The notes below the pieces were generated by a model. It saw only the letters and a program-made list of their open reading frames with translations, made no database searches and was not told where the DNA came from. 64,000 nt of DNA from Ignavibacteria bacterium (lineage in GTDB: Bacteria; Bacteroidota; Ignavibacteria; Tepidaquicellales; OLB5): NCBI GenBank assembly GCA_017303675.1, contig JAFLBX010000001.1, positions 1,127,970 through 1,191,969 on the forward strand, in the 5' to 3' direction. Positions 54,741 to 64,000 of this stretch are shown here, piece after piece (positions within the stretch are counted from its first letter, which is position 1; each line of letters starts with the position of its first letter). The position numbers and the translations under genes are program-made.

Positions 54741-55400
54741 TTACTTTTCAGGTAAATATTCCTTTACAGCTTTTAAAACTATTCTTCCCGGCAGCGGTTC
54801 ATATATCTTTTCCGGGTCGGTTTTGATAAACTCAGAACGCGCTTCGATAATTTCAGCCTTATAAAGCTTTGAGTCTATCCACAGCAGGTCACCTTTAACA
54901 AGAGTAATGGTTTCAATGATACCGGTATTTTGTGTTACCGTCATATATGCAGTAACCACTCCGCCTTCATTACGGATTGAAGAGATATGCCAGCTGTGAA
55001 CACCAAAGCTGTAAGAACCCTGGTCCTCCATGATTATTTCATCCTTCCTGATGCCTAAATGGCTCTCAGGCGGTGTTTTGGAAAGTATTACAGAGCCTTT
55101 GACGCCATTACTTCCGTTTTTCATTATTGAAAATACAAAATATGTACAGCCTGGTTCGCTTGAAATTGTAATTTCATCGCCGGTCCCGTATCCGCCGGTA
55201 ACAGGTTTTGAGTTCATTTGTTCAAGTACAGAAATATCTGCCTTAACAGAGCCGTTATTCATCCATAAGGCATCAACAATAACAATTTTTCCGCAGAGAT
55301 TCACTTCATTGCCTTCGGTAATGCTTACGGTATCTGATTGTGAAAGAATTCCGGAAGTAAAAAAAACAAGAAATGAAAAGAATAATATTAATTTCCTCAT
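54741..55400 (-). CDS. Exported protein with an internal two-fold repeat
   Basis: 219 residues, signal peptide about 1-20 (LILFFSFLVFFTSGILSQ). The mature part appears to be two related ~90-residue beta-rich units (about 23-110 and 115-215). In each, a strand with 'NNGSVKADISV' or 'NEGGVVTAYMTV' is followed by 'GDEITISSEPGCTY' or 'GDLLWIDSKLYKAE' and 'GSVILSK' or 'GRIVLKA'. No family recognised. The repeat suggests duplication of a small Ig- or OB-like domain. Periplasmic or surface. Confidence 0.65.
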   Translation of the reverse strand: MRKLILFFSFLVFFTSGILSQSDTVSITEGNEVNLCGKIVIVDALWMNNGSVKADISVLEQMNSKPVTGGYGTGDEITISSEPGCTYFVFSIMKNGSNGVKGSVILSKTPPESHLGIRKDEIIMEDQGSYSFGVHSWHISSIRNEGGVVTAYMTVTQNTGIIETITLVKGDLLWIDSKLYKAEIIEARSEFIKTDPEKIYEPLPGRIVLKAVKEYLPEK

Positions 55401-55654
55401 ACTGATTTATATCGTATTAATTGCGGGATAATATTAAATATTGAATAAAAGATATATAAGTTACATCTTATATATTTACACTATAATATCTTTGATAAGT
55501 TCCGCAGGATGTTAAAAAAATACGGGCAAACATATAAGCTCTTTTAATAAAAGAGTAATACGTTAACCCGCAATTACCTCCGCTTGTGCTGCAAAAATTG
55601 TATAAAGCAAATTAATAAGAAAAAACAATAAAACAAATGGAATCTTTTATAAAT
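55401..55654. other. AT-rich intergenic region
   Basis: I see no gene, tRNA or clear repeat here. It probably holds the promoter of the minus-strand gene at 54741-55400. Confidence 0.5.
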
Positions 55655-55682
55655 AAAAAACCCGGAACATGGTTCCGGGTTA
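55655..55682 (-). terminator. Intrinsic terminator of the subtilisin-like protease gene
   Basis: On the minus strand, ACCCGGAAC-cat-GTTCCGGGT is followed by six T, 20 bp after the stop. Confidence 0.9.
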
Positions 55683-55700
55683 ATAATACTTAAAGTTTTG

Positions 55701-57356
55701 TTATTTAATAAGCGACATTTTTCTCACATCACTGAAACCTTCAGTTACGAACTTATAAAAATAAATTCCGCTGGGAAGCGAAGACGCATTGAAGACTTTC
55801 TGGTAAGAACCGGCTTTAACTATTCCGTCTATTAATACAGCAACTTCCTGCCCGATGGAGTTATAAATTTTCAATGAAGCAAATCCTTCTTTTGGCATAT
55901 CAAATGCAAGTACTGTCGAAGGATTGAACGGATTTGGATAGTTCTGGTAAAGCCTGAACAGTGCCGGAACCTGGTTATTCTGGTTGCCAACACTAACCAG
56001 ATTCTGCATCAAAATAGCGCTGTTGTTCAGGTTTAGCCTGCCGCCTGATACTGTATTAACCATAGAAGGCTTAATATCTACACCCTGCATAATTTTTTGT
56101 TTAACCTGCAAAGCATATGGTCCGGGCGTTAGCTTATACTGCTGTATCCATGATAGCGGCGCAACCGCATACATAAATGCAATAGCTCCGGCTACATGCG
56201 GCGTAGCCATTGATGTGCCCGTTGATGTGCCGTAGTTGCTTGCAGTTGTAGTTGAAAGTATGCTTGTGCCGGGAGCACCGAGATCAATAGTTGTAAGCCC
56301 GTAAGCTGCGCCTGAGTTTTTTGCATCTGTGTTTGTGGTATTTGTAACTGCTACCATCCAGTCACTCGGGCAAGCTGTCGGGATATCACCCTGTACATCA
56401 ACGTTGATATTCAGATTTGCTGTAGCGCAGGCACTTAAAATTCCGGCGCTGCCGAGTGAATCATAAAATGCGCACCATAACGGGAAATTTGCGGGCTGGC
56501 CATAGTCAACGCCAAAAGATGAGTTTGTTGAAACGATAAATGCCCCTTTTACTCCGTTTGTCTGGTTATACATCCTTCTTAATTTAAGCGCATAACCGTA
56601 AGCTCTCAATACAATTGATTCAGTTCCTGATGAACCCTGGATAGCTACTATTTTAATATTCCAGTTAACGCCTGTAACACCCAGATTATTATTCCCGCGT
56701 GCACCGATCGTACCTGATACATGAGTTCCGTGTGTTCCGCTGGCAGTTACATTACCGTTATTATTGTATGCATTCCAGCCATTCACATCATCAACGTAAC
56801 CGTTTGTATCGTCATCAATTCCGTTGCCGGGAATTTCATACCAGTTCTTCCAGAAGTTCATATCAATGTGATTGAGGTAAAAACCTCCGTCAATTACCGC
56901 TGAAGCAATTGAATCACCTGTTGCTGTCAAGCCGCTGGTAGTTAAGCTCCATGCTTCAGGAGCGTCAATATCGGCATCAACTGTTCCTCCGGTTTGCCCG
57001 GTATTGTTAAGTCCCCACATTTCACCAAAACGGGTATCGTTCGGAGTTACAGATCTTTCTGTAACATAATGATTGAACTGTGCAACACTTACTGAAGGAT
57101 GTTTTTTTACTTCATTCAGCATTGTTTCAGCATTAATCCTGCTGTTATCAAACTTGTAGAGCCAGATATTCATATATTCAACAACGGGCTCTTTAACTGT
57201 TAACCCTATAAAACCGAATGAGTTTGAAAGCTTGTTCACGCTTTCACCGGCTTTGAGCATTACTATTATTTCGCCGGGTACATAATTATTATCTTCAGAA
57301 TGAACAGTAATTGTACCTAAGAAACAAAAAATAACTGCAATTAGTAAATATTTCAT
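55701..57356 (-). CDS. T9SS-sorted subtilisin-like serine protease (S8)
   Basis: A secreted endopeptidase of 551 residues. Signal peptide about 1-20, propeptide with 'YVPGEIIVMLKAGESVNKLS' (about 25-100) and catalytic domain. The triad is Asp156 (AVIDGGFY), His209 (GTHGTHVSG) and Ser382 (GTSMATPHVAG); the oxyanion Asn is near 'SACATANLNINVD'. The type A sorting domain is at ~463-551 (YQNYPNPFNPSTVLAF, ending RKMSLIK). Probably degrades external protein for nutrition. It has a recognisable promoter (TTG-N20-TATATTTG) and its own terminator, so it is a single gene. Confidence 0.94.
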   Translation of the reverse strand: MKYLLIAVIFCFLGTITVHSEDNNYVPGEIIVMLKAGESVNKLSNSFGFIGLTVKEPVVEYMNIWLYKFDNSRINAETMLNEVKKHPSVSVAQFNHYVTERSVTPNDTRFGEMWGLNNTGQTGGTVDADIDAPEAWSLTTSGLTATGDSIASAVIDGGFYLNHIDMNFWKNWYEIPGNGIDDDTNGYVDDVNGWNAYNNNGNVTASGTHGTHVSGTIGARGNNNLGVTGVNWNIKIVAIQGSSGTESIVLRAYGYALKLRRMYNQTNGVKGAFIVSTNSSFGVDYGQPANFPLWCAFYDSLGSAGILSACATANLNINVDVQGDIPTACPSDWMVAVTNTTNTDAKNSGAAYGLTTIDLGAPGTSILSTTTASNYGTSTGTSMATPHVAGAIAFMYAVAPLSWIQQYKLTPGPYALQVKQKIMQGVDIKPSMVNTVSGGRLNLNNSAILMQNLVSVGNQNNQVPALFRLYQNYPNPFNPSTVLAFDMPKEGFASLKIYNSIGQEVAVLIDGIVKAGSYQKVFNASSLPSGIYFYKFVTEGFSDVRKMSLIK

Positions 57357-57387
57357 AAAATATTAGTTAAAATTTTTTGGATGATGC

Positions 57388-57418
57388 CAAATATAGCCAA
57401 GTGTAAAATGAATTACAA
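57388..57418 (-). promoter_or_regulatory. Bacteroidota-type promoter of the S8 protease gene
   Basis: Read on the minus strand: TTG (57418-57416), 20 nt, TATATTTG (57395-57388). The ATG is 32 bp further on. Confidence 0.6.
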
Positions 57419-57464
57419 TTGAATTTTAATAATTCAACAAGTAACTAAAAAACAATAAATTAAG

Positions 57465-57596
57465 TTACTTAATTAATATTTTTTTAGATTCTGTAAAATC
57501 TTTGGTAAGGATTTTGAAAAAGTATATCCCGCCCGGGCTTAAACCGGCATCCGGGATAAAAGCTGGATTAAAAGCAAAATAACATGAGGACAAATG
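57465..57596 (-). pseudogene. Decayed C-terminal end of a T9SS cargo gene
   Basis: On the minus strand a 43-codon open stretch with no start reads '...CYFAFNPAFIPDAGLSPGG', then 'IYFFKILTKDFTESKKILIK' and stop. This is the last part of a type A sorting domain; compare SGVYFYRMITNDFSEVKKMILVK in the gene at 10882-12822. The QNYPNPFNP half and any cargo domain are missing: a stop codon cuts the frame at 57597-57599. The remnant ends about 110 bp from the start of the intact S8 protease gene. Confidence 0.75.
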
Positions 57597-57637
57597 TTAA
57601 AATTAAAAATAAGTGTTTTTAATTTTCTATTTTTTAT

Positions 57638-58282
57638 TTAATACGATAAATAAAATGCAGGGCCAAACTTGAATTCAAAATTATTATAACTATTACTGTT
57701 TTCAGCGAAACCTATAAGCCTGTTGAAACATATATCAAAATTCACAGCAATTAATTTACTTATTTTCACTTCCAATCCAGTATTTATGCTAATACATAAA
57801 TATTGTTTTTTATTTTTACTATTATATATTTCATAATTCCCAAAACCAAGTCCGATAAATGGATTAAACAACTCTTTTCTTAAAATAAATTTGTAATACC
57901 CAAAAAAGAGAACAGCCATTCCTTTAAGTTTTTTATTGTATGAAGTATCCGAGCCTTCCGGGCTGTAATTTTCAATACTTGTATTCCAATATCTTAAGCT
58001 TAAACCTGCGTGCCATGAATTATTAAAAACACCCCCTGCTGAAAAATCTATCAGCCAGCTTCCTGCGAAGTTCTTATCGTATTCAGTTGAGTATGTTTGA
58101 TAGCCACCTTTCAAGCCCAGAAACAGAGCATCATCTTTAATCTTTTTTGTTTTAAATGAACCAATTGTTTTTTTAATTTCCCAACTATTGTTTAAAAGCG
58201 GTGTAATTTTATTATCTTGCGGTAAACTTTTAGTTGATATTAATAATACAGAGAAAAAAATTATGATAAAATATCTACACAT
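57638..58282 (-). CDS. Exported beta-barrel-like protein
   Basis: 214 residues. Signal peptide about 1-21 (FIIIFFSVLLISTKSLPQ). The rest looks like an eight-stranded barrel: 'DALFLGLKGGYQTYSTEY', 'WLIDFSAGGVFNNSWHAGLSLRYWN', 'MAVLFFGYYKF', 'FNPFIGLGFGNYEIY', 'CISINTGLEVKISKLIAVNFDICFNRLIG', and the end 'FEFKFGPAFYLSY'. No function known. It lies directly upstream of the T9SS remnant, and the decayed gene may once have been its operon neighbour. Confidence 0.7.
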   Translation of the reverse strand: MCRYFIIIFFSVLLISTKSLPQDNKITPLLNNSWEIKKTIGSFKTKKIKDDALFLGLKGGYQTYSTEYDKNFAGSWLIDFSAGGVFNNSWHAGLSLRYWNTSIENYSPEGSDTSYNKKLKGMAVLFFGYYKFILRKELFNPFIGLGFGNYEIYNSKNKKQYLCISINTGLEVKISKLIAVNFDICFNRLIGFAENSNSYNNFEFKFGPAFYLSY

Positions 58283-58534
58283 AATACTATCAATAAAGTG
58301 TTTGAAAAAATATCCGGGGTTTAAAATTTATGAAGGAATTTAAACTCATTTGTTTAATTAGCTAACTCTGCAATAGAAATTTTTGTTCAGGTACAATATT
58401 CTAATAAATAATTATTTTTGTAGAGTCAGTTCTTGCGGTTTTTGGATGGAAGTAAATGAATTATTAAGGCGGATTGATCAAACAAATATACACATGAAAT
58501 CTTGTTGATAAAATAACTAAATCTGGCGATATAG

Positions 58535-59656
58535 TTAACGACTATTGCACAACTCAATAATCTTTTCAGCAAGCTTTTTCCAGGAATGTTTTTGTTTATA
58601 GGCTTCAATGAATGGAATGAATTTGTTTTTCAGTCCGTCATTAAAGTATCGTTTTATTTCTTCTGATATTTTGGCTGTTTCAGGATTGGTGATAATTATT
58701 CCTGTTTTATTTTCTTCAACCATTTCTGCAAGACCGCCTGTATTTGTAACAATAACAGGAAGGTCAAAATGATATGATATTCCAACAATTCCGCTTTGAG
58801 TGGCAGAACGGTAAGGGAGTACGCAAACATCAGCCGCAGAAAAAAATACAGGTATCTCAGTTTCTGGTATATATCTTATCTGCAGATTTATTCTGCTGCG
58901 CAGACCAAGTTTATCTATCAGTTCATCATATTTTTTGAAGTTTCCGTAAACTTCACCTGCAATTAAAAGTAAGTGATCATCGGTCAGATCTTTCATTGAT
59001 TCAATTAGTAAATCCAAGCCCTTATAATCCCTGATAAACCCGAAAAATAAAATTACTTTTTTATCCGGGGCGATATTCAGCTTGTTTCTTGCTGCAACAG
59101 TATCCAGTTTGCTTCCGTAATGGTCGTAAAGGGGGTGAGAGTGAATTATATATTTCGCTTCCGGTTTTAATTCCAGCAAATCCTTTTCAGAGGTTTTATT
59201 TAAAAGAATAAAACTATCACACCTCTTAAAAAAATATTTTGTCAGGGCTTCATCTCCAAACCGTTTTTCGTGGGCAATAACATTATGCATCAGCCCAAGT
59301 ACCTTAATACCATTTTTCTTAAGCAGAGCCGCAATTTTTCCAAATGCCGGCGCAAAAAATGGCATCCAGTAACTGATAATTACAGATTCGGGTTTAAATT
59401 TTATTATTTCTTTAGCCGTTTTATACCATGTGAAAGGATTTACACTATCCAGCACCCTTGTAACCGGAATATTCCTGTTCAGGTCACTATTGGAAACAAA
59501 CTGGGTTTTCCCCGGAAATAATATACCGGGGTATTGGCGGGTGAAGGTGAAGGCTTTTACATCATTATTTTCTGATAATGCGATGTAAAGAGAGTCGCCA
59601 AATTGCGCAATCCCCCCTCTGAAAGGATAAAATGGTGATAAAAATGCGATTTTCAT
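58535..59656 (-). CDS. GT4-family glycosyltransferase
   Basis: 373 residues, two Rossmann-like GT-B domains. The N-terminal 'MKIAFLSPFYPFRGGIAQFGDSLYIAL' has the glycine loop. The C-terminal domain shows 'KKVILFFGFIRDYKGLDLLIESM' and 'ADVCVLPYRSATQSGIVGISYHFDLPVIVTNTGGLAEMVEENKTGIII', including the E..G....A-type donor-binding region typical of retaining GT4 enzymes. No membrane segment. It probably adds a sugar to a lipid-linked surface glycan; donor and acceptor unknown. It stands alone, divergent from the PH-domain gene. Confidence 0.92.
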   Translation of the reverse strand: MKIAFLSPFYPFRGGIAQFGDSLYIALSENNDVKAFTFTRQYPGILFPGKTQFVSNSDLNRNIPVTRVLDSVNPFTWYKTAKEIIKFKPESVIISYWMPFFAPAFGKIAALLKKNGIKVLGLMHNVIAHEKRFGDEALTKYFFKRCDSFILLNKTSEKDLLELKPEAKYIIHSHPLYDHYGSKLDTVAARNKLNIAPDKKVILFFGFIRDYKGLDLLIESMKDLTDDHLLLIAGEVYGNFKKYDELIDKLGLRSRINLQIRYIPETEIPVFFSAADVCVLPYRSATQSGIVGISYHFDLPVIVTNTGGLAEMVEENKTGIIITNPETAKISEEIKRYFNDGLKNKFIPFIEAYKQKHSWKKLAEKIIELCNSR

Positions 59657-59831
59657 TAATGTAAATTCTTAAATTATTAACACTTTTACAATTGAATTAA
59701 AAAAGTATGTTTAAATAACACCCGGGATGACATATGTCACAAAAAAGTATGACTTATATTATTTTTTATAATAGTATTAATCGCTATTTTTACCATGTAA
59801 TATTAGAAAATTATAGACCAAACCGAAATTT

Positions 59832-60338
59832 ATGAGTGAAACACAGGAACAAATAGTTTGGGAAGGCTCTCAATCTCAGGTACTTAACTTTGGAATTTTT
59901 ATTTCCATGGGTATTGTTTCATTAATAATATTGGTGCTAAGCTTATTGTTTTTCCCTTTGGCTGCTGTTCTTGTTATCATTCCGCTTATATACATTTTTA
60001 TAAAATGGTTGATCGTAAAAAATCACAGGTATAAAGTTACAACTGAACGGATCTTCTACACAACCGGAATATTTTCCAAAAAAACCGAAGCGCTTGAGCT
60101 ATACAGGGTCAGGGATGTTGATATGTATGAACCGTTCTGGCAAAGGCTTTTTAAGCTTGGGAATATAGCTTTAACAACCTCTGATAAAACATCTATGAAT
60201 TTCCTGCTGAAAGCGGTTCCAAACCCGGCAGAATTAATGAACAATATCAGGAAAAATGTTGAACAAAGACGTGATGTTAAACGCGTTAGGGGAGTTGAGT
60301 TCTTAGATGATGATGATACTGTTGAAAATTTAACATAA
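59832..60338 (+). CDS. PH-domain (bPH2/YdbS-like) membrane protein
   Basis: 168 residues with two adjacent membrane helices (about 17-63) followed by the bacterial PH2 domain (about 65-145): 'HRYKVTTERIFYTTGIFSKKTEALELYRVRDVDMYEPFWQRLFKLGNIALTT'. It has the usual 'Y..T..R.....G......E.......D' pattern. The C-terminus is acidic (VEFLDDDDTVENLT). It ends 3 bp before the CcmC start, so it is in the cytochrome maturation operon, but a direct role there is not established. Confidence 0.88.
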   Translation: MSETQEQIVWEGSQSQVLNFGIFISMGIVSLIILVLSLLFFPLAAVLVIIPLIYIFIKWLIVKNHRYKVTTERIFYTTGIFSKKTEALELYRVRDVDMYEPFWQRLFKLGNIALTTSDKTSMNFLLKAVPNPAELMNNIRKNVEQRRDVKRVRGVEFLDDDDTVENLT

Positions 60339-60341
60339 CAA

Positions 60342-60995
60342 ATGGATAAATTATTAAAATACGGTCTGTTTATCTGGCTAACGATAGTTATTTGCTTTGC
60401 AATTATTGCCCCCATTCCCGCAGTTGGCAATATGGGTGAGCGCGCCAGGATTTTATACTTTCACGTACCAACTGCCTGGGTAAGCACTGTTGCGTTTGTA
60501 ATGGCCCTGGTTTACGGCGCGCAGTATATCCGCAAGCGCGATATATTATACGATTATAAAGCAGCTTCATCAGCAGCTCTTGGATTGATCTTCGCTGTGC
60601 TTGCTACAGTTACCGGCGCTATCTGGGCAAAATTCGAATGGGGCGCTTTCTGGAACTGGGACCCGCGGCAAACATCTATATTTGTATTGATACTGGTGTA
60701 TGGCGCTTATTTCGCACTAAGAAGCGCAGTTGAATCTGAAGAACAAAGAGCCAAGCTCTCATCTGTTTATTCTATTTTAGCGGGTATTACAGTACCGTTC
60801 TTTATTTTTATATTCCCAAGAATTGTGGATTCACTGCATCCGGATCCGATTGTAAATTCAAGCGGGAAAGTTAAAATGAACACAAATATGCTTATTGTAT
60901 TTATAAGCTCACTTGCAGGATTTACCGGACTGTATATATGGATGCTTAACCTTAGGGTAAGATTAGCTAAACTGAATTTAAAGGAGAACCGTTAA
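60342..60995 (+). CDS. ccmC: Cytochrome c maturation protein CcmC/CcsA-type heme handler
   Basis: 217 residues with six membrane helices. The heme-handling WWD-type motif is 'WGAFWNWDPRQTS' (about 100-112), and the conserved His-containing periplasmic loops are 'YFHVPTAWVS' (about 37-46) and 'DSLHPDPI'. It delivers heme to the CcmE chaperone in the inner membrane. The stop codon overlaps the ATG of a CcmD-like small gene by one base. CcmA, B, F and H are not in this window. Confidence 0.88.
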   Translation: MDKLLKYGLFIWLTIVICFAIIAPIPAVGNMGERARILYFHVPTAWVSTVAFVMALVYGAQYIRKRDILYDYKAASSAALGLIFAVLATVTGAIWAKFEWGAFWNWDPRQTSIFVLILVYGAYFALRSAVESEEQRAKLSSVYSILAGITVPFFIFIFPRIVDSLHPDPIVNSSGKVKMNTNMLIVFISSLAGFTGLYIWMLNLRVRLAKLNLKENR

Positions 60996-61117
60996 TGGAT
61001 TTTTTTGCACAAAACCAGAATTTTATAGTACTTGGTGTTACATTGATCCTGTGGCTGGGAATTTTCCTTTATATGCTTTCAATTGATAAGAAAATAAAAA
61101 ATATCGAAAAGGAGTAA
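60995..61117 (+). CDS. ccmD: CcmD-like small membrane protein
   Basis: A 40-residue protein. Its ATG shares the A of the ccmC stop codon and is preceded by AAGGAG. It starts MDFFAQNQ, has one membrane helix (about 10-29, FIVLGVTLILWLGIFLYML) and a Lys-rich tail DKKIKNIEKE. Position between ccmC and ccmE, size and topology match CcmD, which helps release heme-loaded CcmE from CcmABC. Confidence 0.8.
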   Translation: MDFFAQNQNFIVLGVTLILWLGIFLYMLSIDKKIKNIEKE

Positions 61118-61122
61118 TAATT

Positions 61123-61515
61123 ATGAACAAACGCTATGTAATAGGCGCAATAATAATAGTGGTATTTCTGGTAGTTGGATTTTTTGCTTTTGTTGATACA
61201 AAAGTGGAATATGCTGATTTTAAACATGCCTCAGAAACCCACAAAAAAACACAGGTAAAAGGCACCTGGGTTAAAGATAAAGATGCAGGTTTTGATGCTG
61301 CCACCAACAAGTTTACTTTCTATATGAAAGATGAAAGTAATACAGAAATGAAAGTTGTGCTGGATGGTGCCGAGCCGAATAATTTTAAAATGGCAGAAAG
61401 TGTTGTTGCCAAAGGAAAGATAAAAGACGGCTATTTTCACGCTACAGAAGTGCTGACCAAATGCCCCTCAAAATATGAAGGTGACGGCCAGGATGTAAAG
61501 AAATCAAGTATGTAG
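61123..61515 (+). CDS. ccmE: CcmE heme chaperone, CXXXY variant
   Basis: 130 residues: an N-terminal membrane anchor (about 6-24) and a periplasmic OB-fold with 'VKGTWVKDKDAGFDAATNKFTFYMKD' and 'GYFHATEVLTKCPSKYEG'. In classical CcmE the heme-binding residue is the His of a HXXXY motif. Here the position is Cys114 with Tyr118 four residues on, the CXXXY form described in archaea and some sulfate reducers. A GGAG ribosome-binding site precedes the ATG. It is last in the PH-ccmC-ccmD-ccmE unit and is followed by a strong terminator. Confidence 0.9.
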   Translation: MNKRYVIGAIIIVVFLVVGFFAFVDTKVEYADFKHASETHKKTQVKGTWVKDKDAGFDAATNKFTFYMKDESNTEMKVVLDGAEPNNFKMAESVVAKGKIKDGYFHATEVLTKCPSKYEGDGQDVKKSSM

Positions 61516-61531
61516 TATTAAATAAGTGTAA

Positions 61532-61562
61532 TAAAAAAGCCCGGCTTAACCGGGCTTTTTTT
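61532..61562. terminator. Bidirectional intrinsic terminator
   Basis: AAAAAAGCCCGG-cttaa-CCGGGCTTTTTT between convergent ccmE and pyrG. Confidence 0.93.
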
Positions 61563-61573
61563 ATAGGTATAAT

Positions 61574-63196
<1,623 letters not shown>

Positions 63197-63237
63197 TTAG
63201 TTTAAAAATTATTCAGAATTTATTTGTTATTATAGGC

Positions 63238-63666
63238 TTATACTAATATTGCTTTAATCTTTTCAGCAATCGTATTTAAATCATTTCTTTCCGGAAGCTT
63301 TACTCTGTATCCTTCAGGAAAAATGAAACCAAATCCATCATTGTTGAAGCGCGGTATGAGATGTATATGTGTATGAAATACTTCCTGACCTGCTGCTTCG
63401 CCGTCAGCTAAAAAATAATTTATACCTTCAAGTCTTATTCCGGATTTTCTTAAAGCTATATTTATTCGGTTTGCAAGCCTCATCATTTTTGATGATGTTT
63501 CATCATCAAGATCAGAAATAAGCTCAACGTGTTTTTTAGGTATTATGAGTAAATGACCTGTGTTCACAGGCTGAATATCCATGAATGCAAGTATCGTTTC
63601 ATCTTCATAAATCTTGCTTGAAGTGTATTCACCCGAGACTATTTTGCAAAAAACACAATCTGCCAT
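63238..63666 (-). CDS. HIT-family nucleotide hydrolase
   Basis: 142 residues: 'CVFCKIVSGEYTSSKIYEDETILAFMDIQPVNTGHLLIIPKKHVE' and the histidine triad 'HTHIHLIPRF' (about 104-113), plus CxxC near the N-terminus (CVFC), a frequent zinc site in HIT proteins. Hydrolyses adenosine nucleotide derivatives (Hint/Fhit type). The ATG directly abuts the stop of kdsB (no intergenic base), so the two are co-transcribed; pyrG follows 47 bp after. Confidence 0.94.
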   Translation of the reverse strand: MADCVFCKIVSGEYTSSKIYEDETILAFMDIQPVNTGHLLIIPKKHVELISDLDDETSSKMMRLANRINIALRKSGIRLEGINYFLADGEAAGQEVFHTHIHLIPRFNNDGFGFIFPEGYRVKLPERNDLNTIAEKIKAILV

Positions 63667-64000
63667 TTACATACCATTGAACATTTTTCTGATTTTCTTT
63701 AAGTCTGCTGCTGTATCAACTGAATGTGAATCTATCTTTGTTTTAATTACTTTAATCTTTTCACCTGATTCCAATATTCGGAGTTGTTCAAGCTTTTCAG
63801 TAAGTTCAAGATTAGATGGCTTCATCTTTATGAAATTCATCAGGTAATCTTTTCTGTAAACATAAAGGCCAATATGCTTGAAATATTCTGTTTTGGAGTT
63901 ATCCCTGTTAAACGGAACTGCACTCCTTGAAAAGTATAATGCATTACTGTTTGAATCAAATACAACTTTTACAACATTAGGGTTATTGATAACTTTTATA
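63667..64000 (-). CDS. kdsB: 3-deoxy-manno-octulosonate cytidylyltransferase, 3' part
   Basis: Only the C-terminal ~110 residues are in the window; the gene continues past 64000. The readable part matches KdsB: 'AVPFNRDN', 'YFKHIGLYVYRKDYL', 'LELTEKLEQLRILESGEKIKV' and 'HSVDTAADLKKIR', the family-typical order of strand, helix and 'GVDTPEDL'-like end. KdsB activates Kdo with CTP for lipid A core synthesis, consistent with an outer membrane. It is upstream of, and directly adjacent to, the HIT gene. Confidence 0.9.
   Translation of the reverse strand, partial: IKVINNPNVVKVVFDSNSNALYFSRSAVPFNRDNSKTEYFKHIGLYVYRKDYLMNFIKMKPSNLELTEKLEQLRILESGEKIKVIKTKIDSHSVDTAADLKKIRKMFNGM

Overview
The window is AT-rich, densely coded chromosome from a Gram-negative bacterium of the Bacteroidota/Ignavibacteriota (FCB) type. 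Four things point there. Six large exported proteins end in type A type IX secretion (T9SS) sorting domains, each with the motif QNYPNPFNP followed by a Lys-ending tail. Several genes carry Bacteroidota-type promoter boxes (TAnnTTTG, twice with a TTG 20-21 nt upstream). There are outer-membrane beta-barrel proteins, and there is KdsB for lipopolysaccharide Kdo. The QNYPNPFNP flavour of the sorting domain is most familiar from Ignavibacteria, but that placement is inference. I see no prophage, CRISPR array, rRNA, tRNA or intact insertion sequence, so this looks like ordinary chromosome with a large uncharacterised fraction.

Layout. 0-12.8 kb: an outer-membrane protein, an NfrB-like membrane glycosyltransferase, a Ycf48-repeat T9SS protein, a 1542-residue T9SS protein carrying an in-frame palindromic insert, UDP-GlcNAc 2-epimerase, and an S15-type T9SS hydrolase. 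13-22.4 kb: a glycosylasparaginase coupled to a catalytically degenerate amidohydrolase, an undecaprenyl-phosphate sugar transferase, a small exported protein, a CPBP protease, RecG, and a WbpB-like sugar dehydrogenase. 22.5-31 kb: an S9 peptidase, the AddA/AddB-type recombination nuclease pair, and a Spy-like periplasmic protein. 31-36.7 kb: a minus-strand run of small uncharacterised proteins, including a lipoprotein paralogous to the 18 kb protein and two genes sharing a ~70-residue repeat domain around a DUF1877 gene. 36.7-50.5 kb: three paralogues of an unrecognised ~480-495-residue family, PdxH, isocitrate dehydrogenase, an AraC regulator, two T9SS proteins and an S41 peptidase. 50.5-58.3 kb: TerC, photolyase, barrel proteins, a subtilisin-like T9SS protease and the decayed end of another T9SS gene. 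58.5-64 kb: a GT4 glycosyltransferase, a PH-domain protein, a short cytochrome c maturation cluster (CcmC, an overlooked CcmD, a CXXXY-type CcmE), CTP synthase, a HIT protein and the 3' part of kdsB.

Functional themes. One is export through Sec and T9SS of proteases and adhesion-like proteins. Another is surface polysaccharide synthesis (epimerase, WbpB-like dehydrogenase, sugar transferase, GT2, GT4, KdsB with CTP synthase). A third is DNA repair (RecG, AddAB, photolyase). The items most worth follow-up are the three-member unknown family, the ~70-residue repeat domain, the LYFCE[KR]Y exported pair, the amidohydrolase pseudoenzyme, the CXXXY CcmE, and the palindrome inserted into a coding region.
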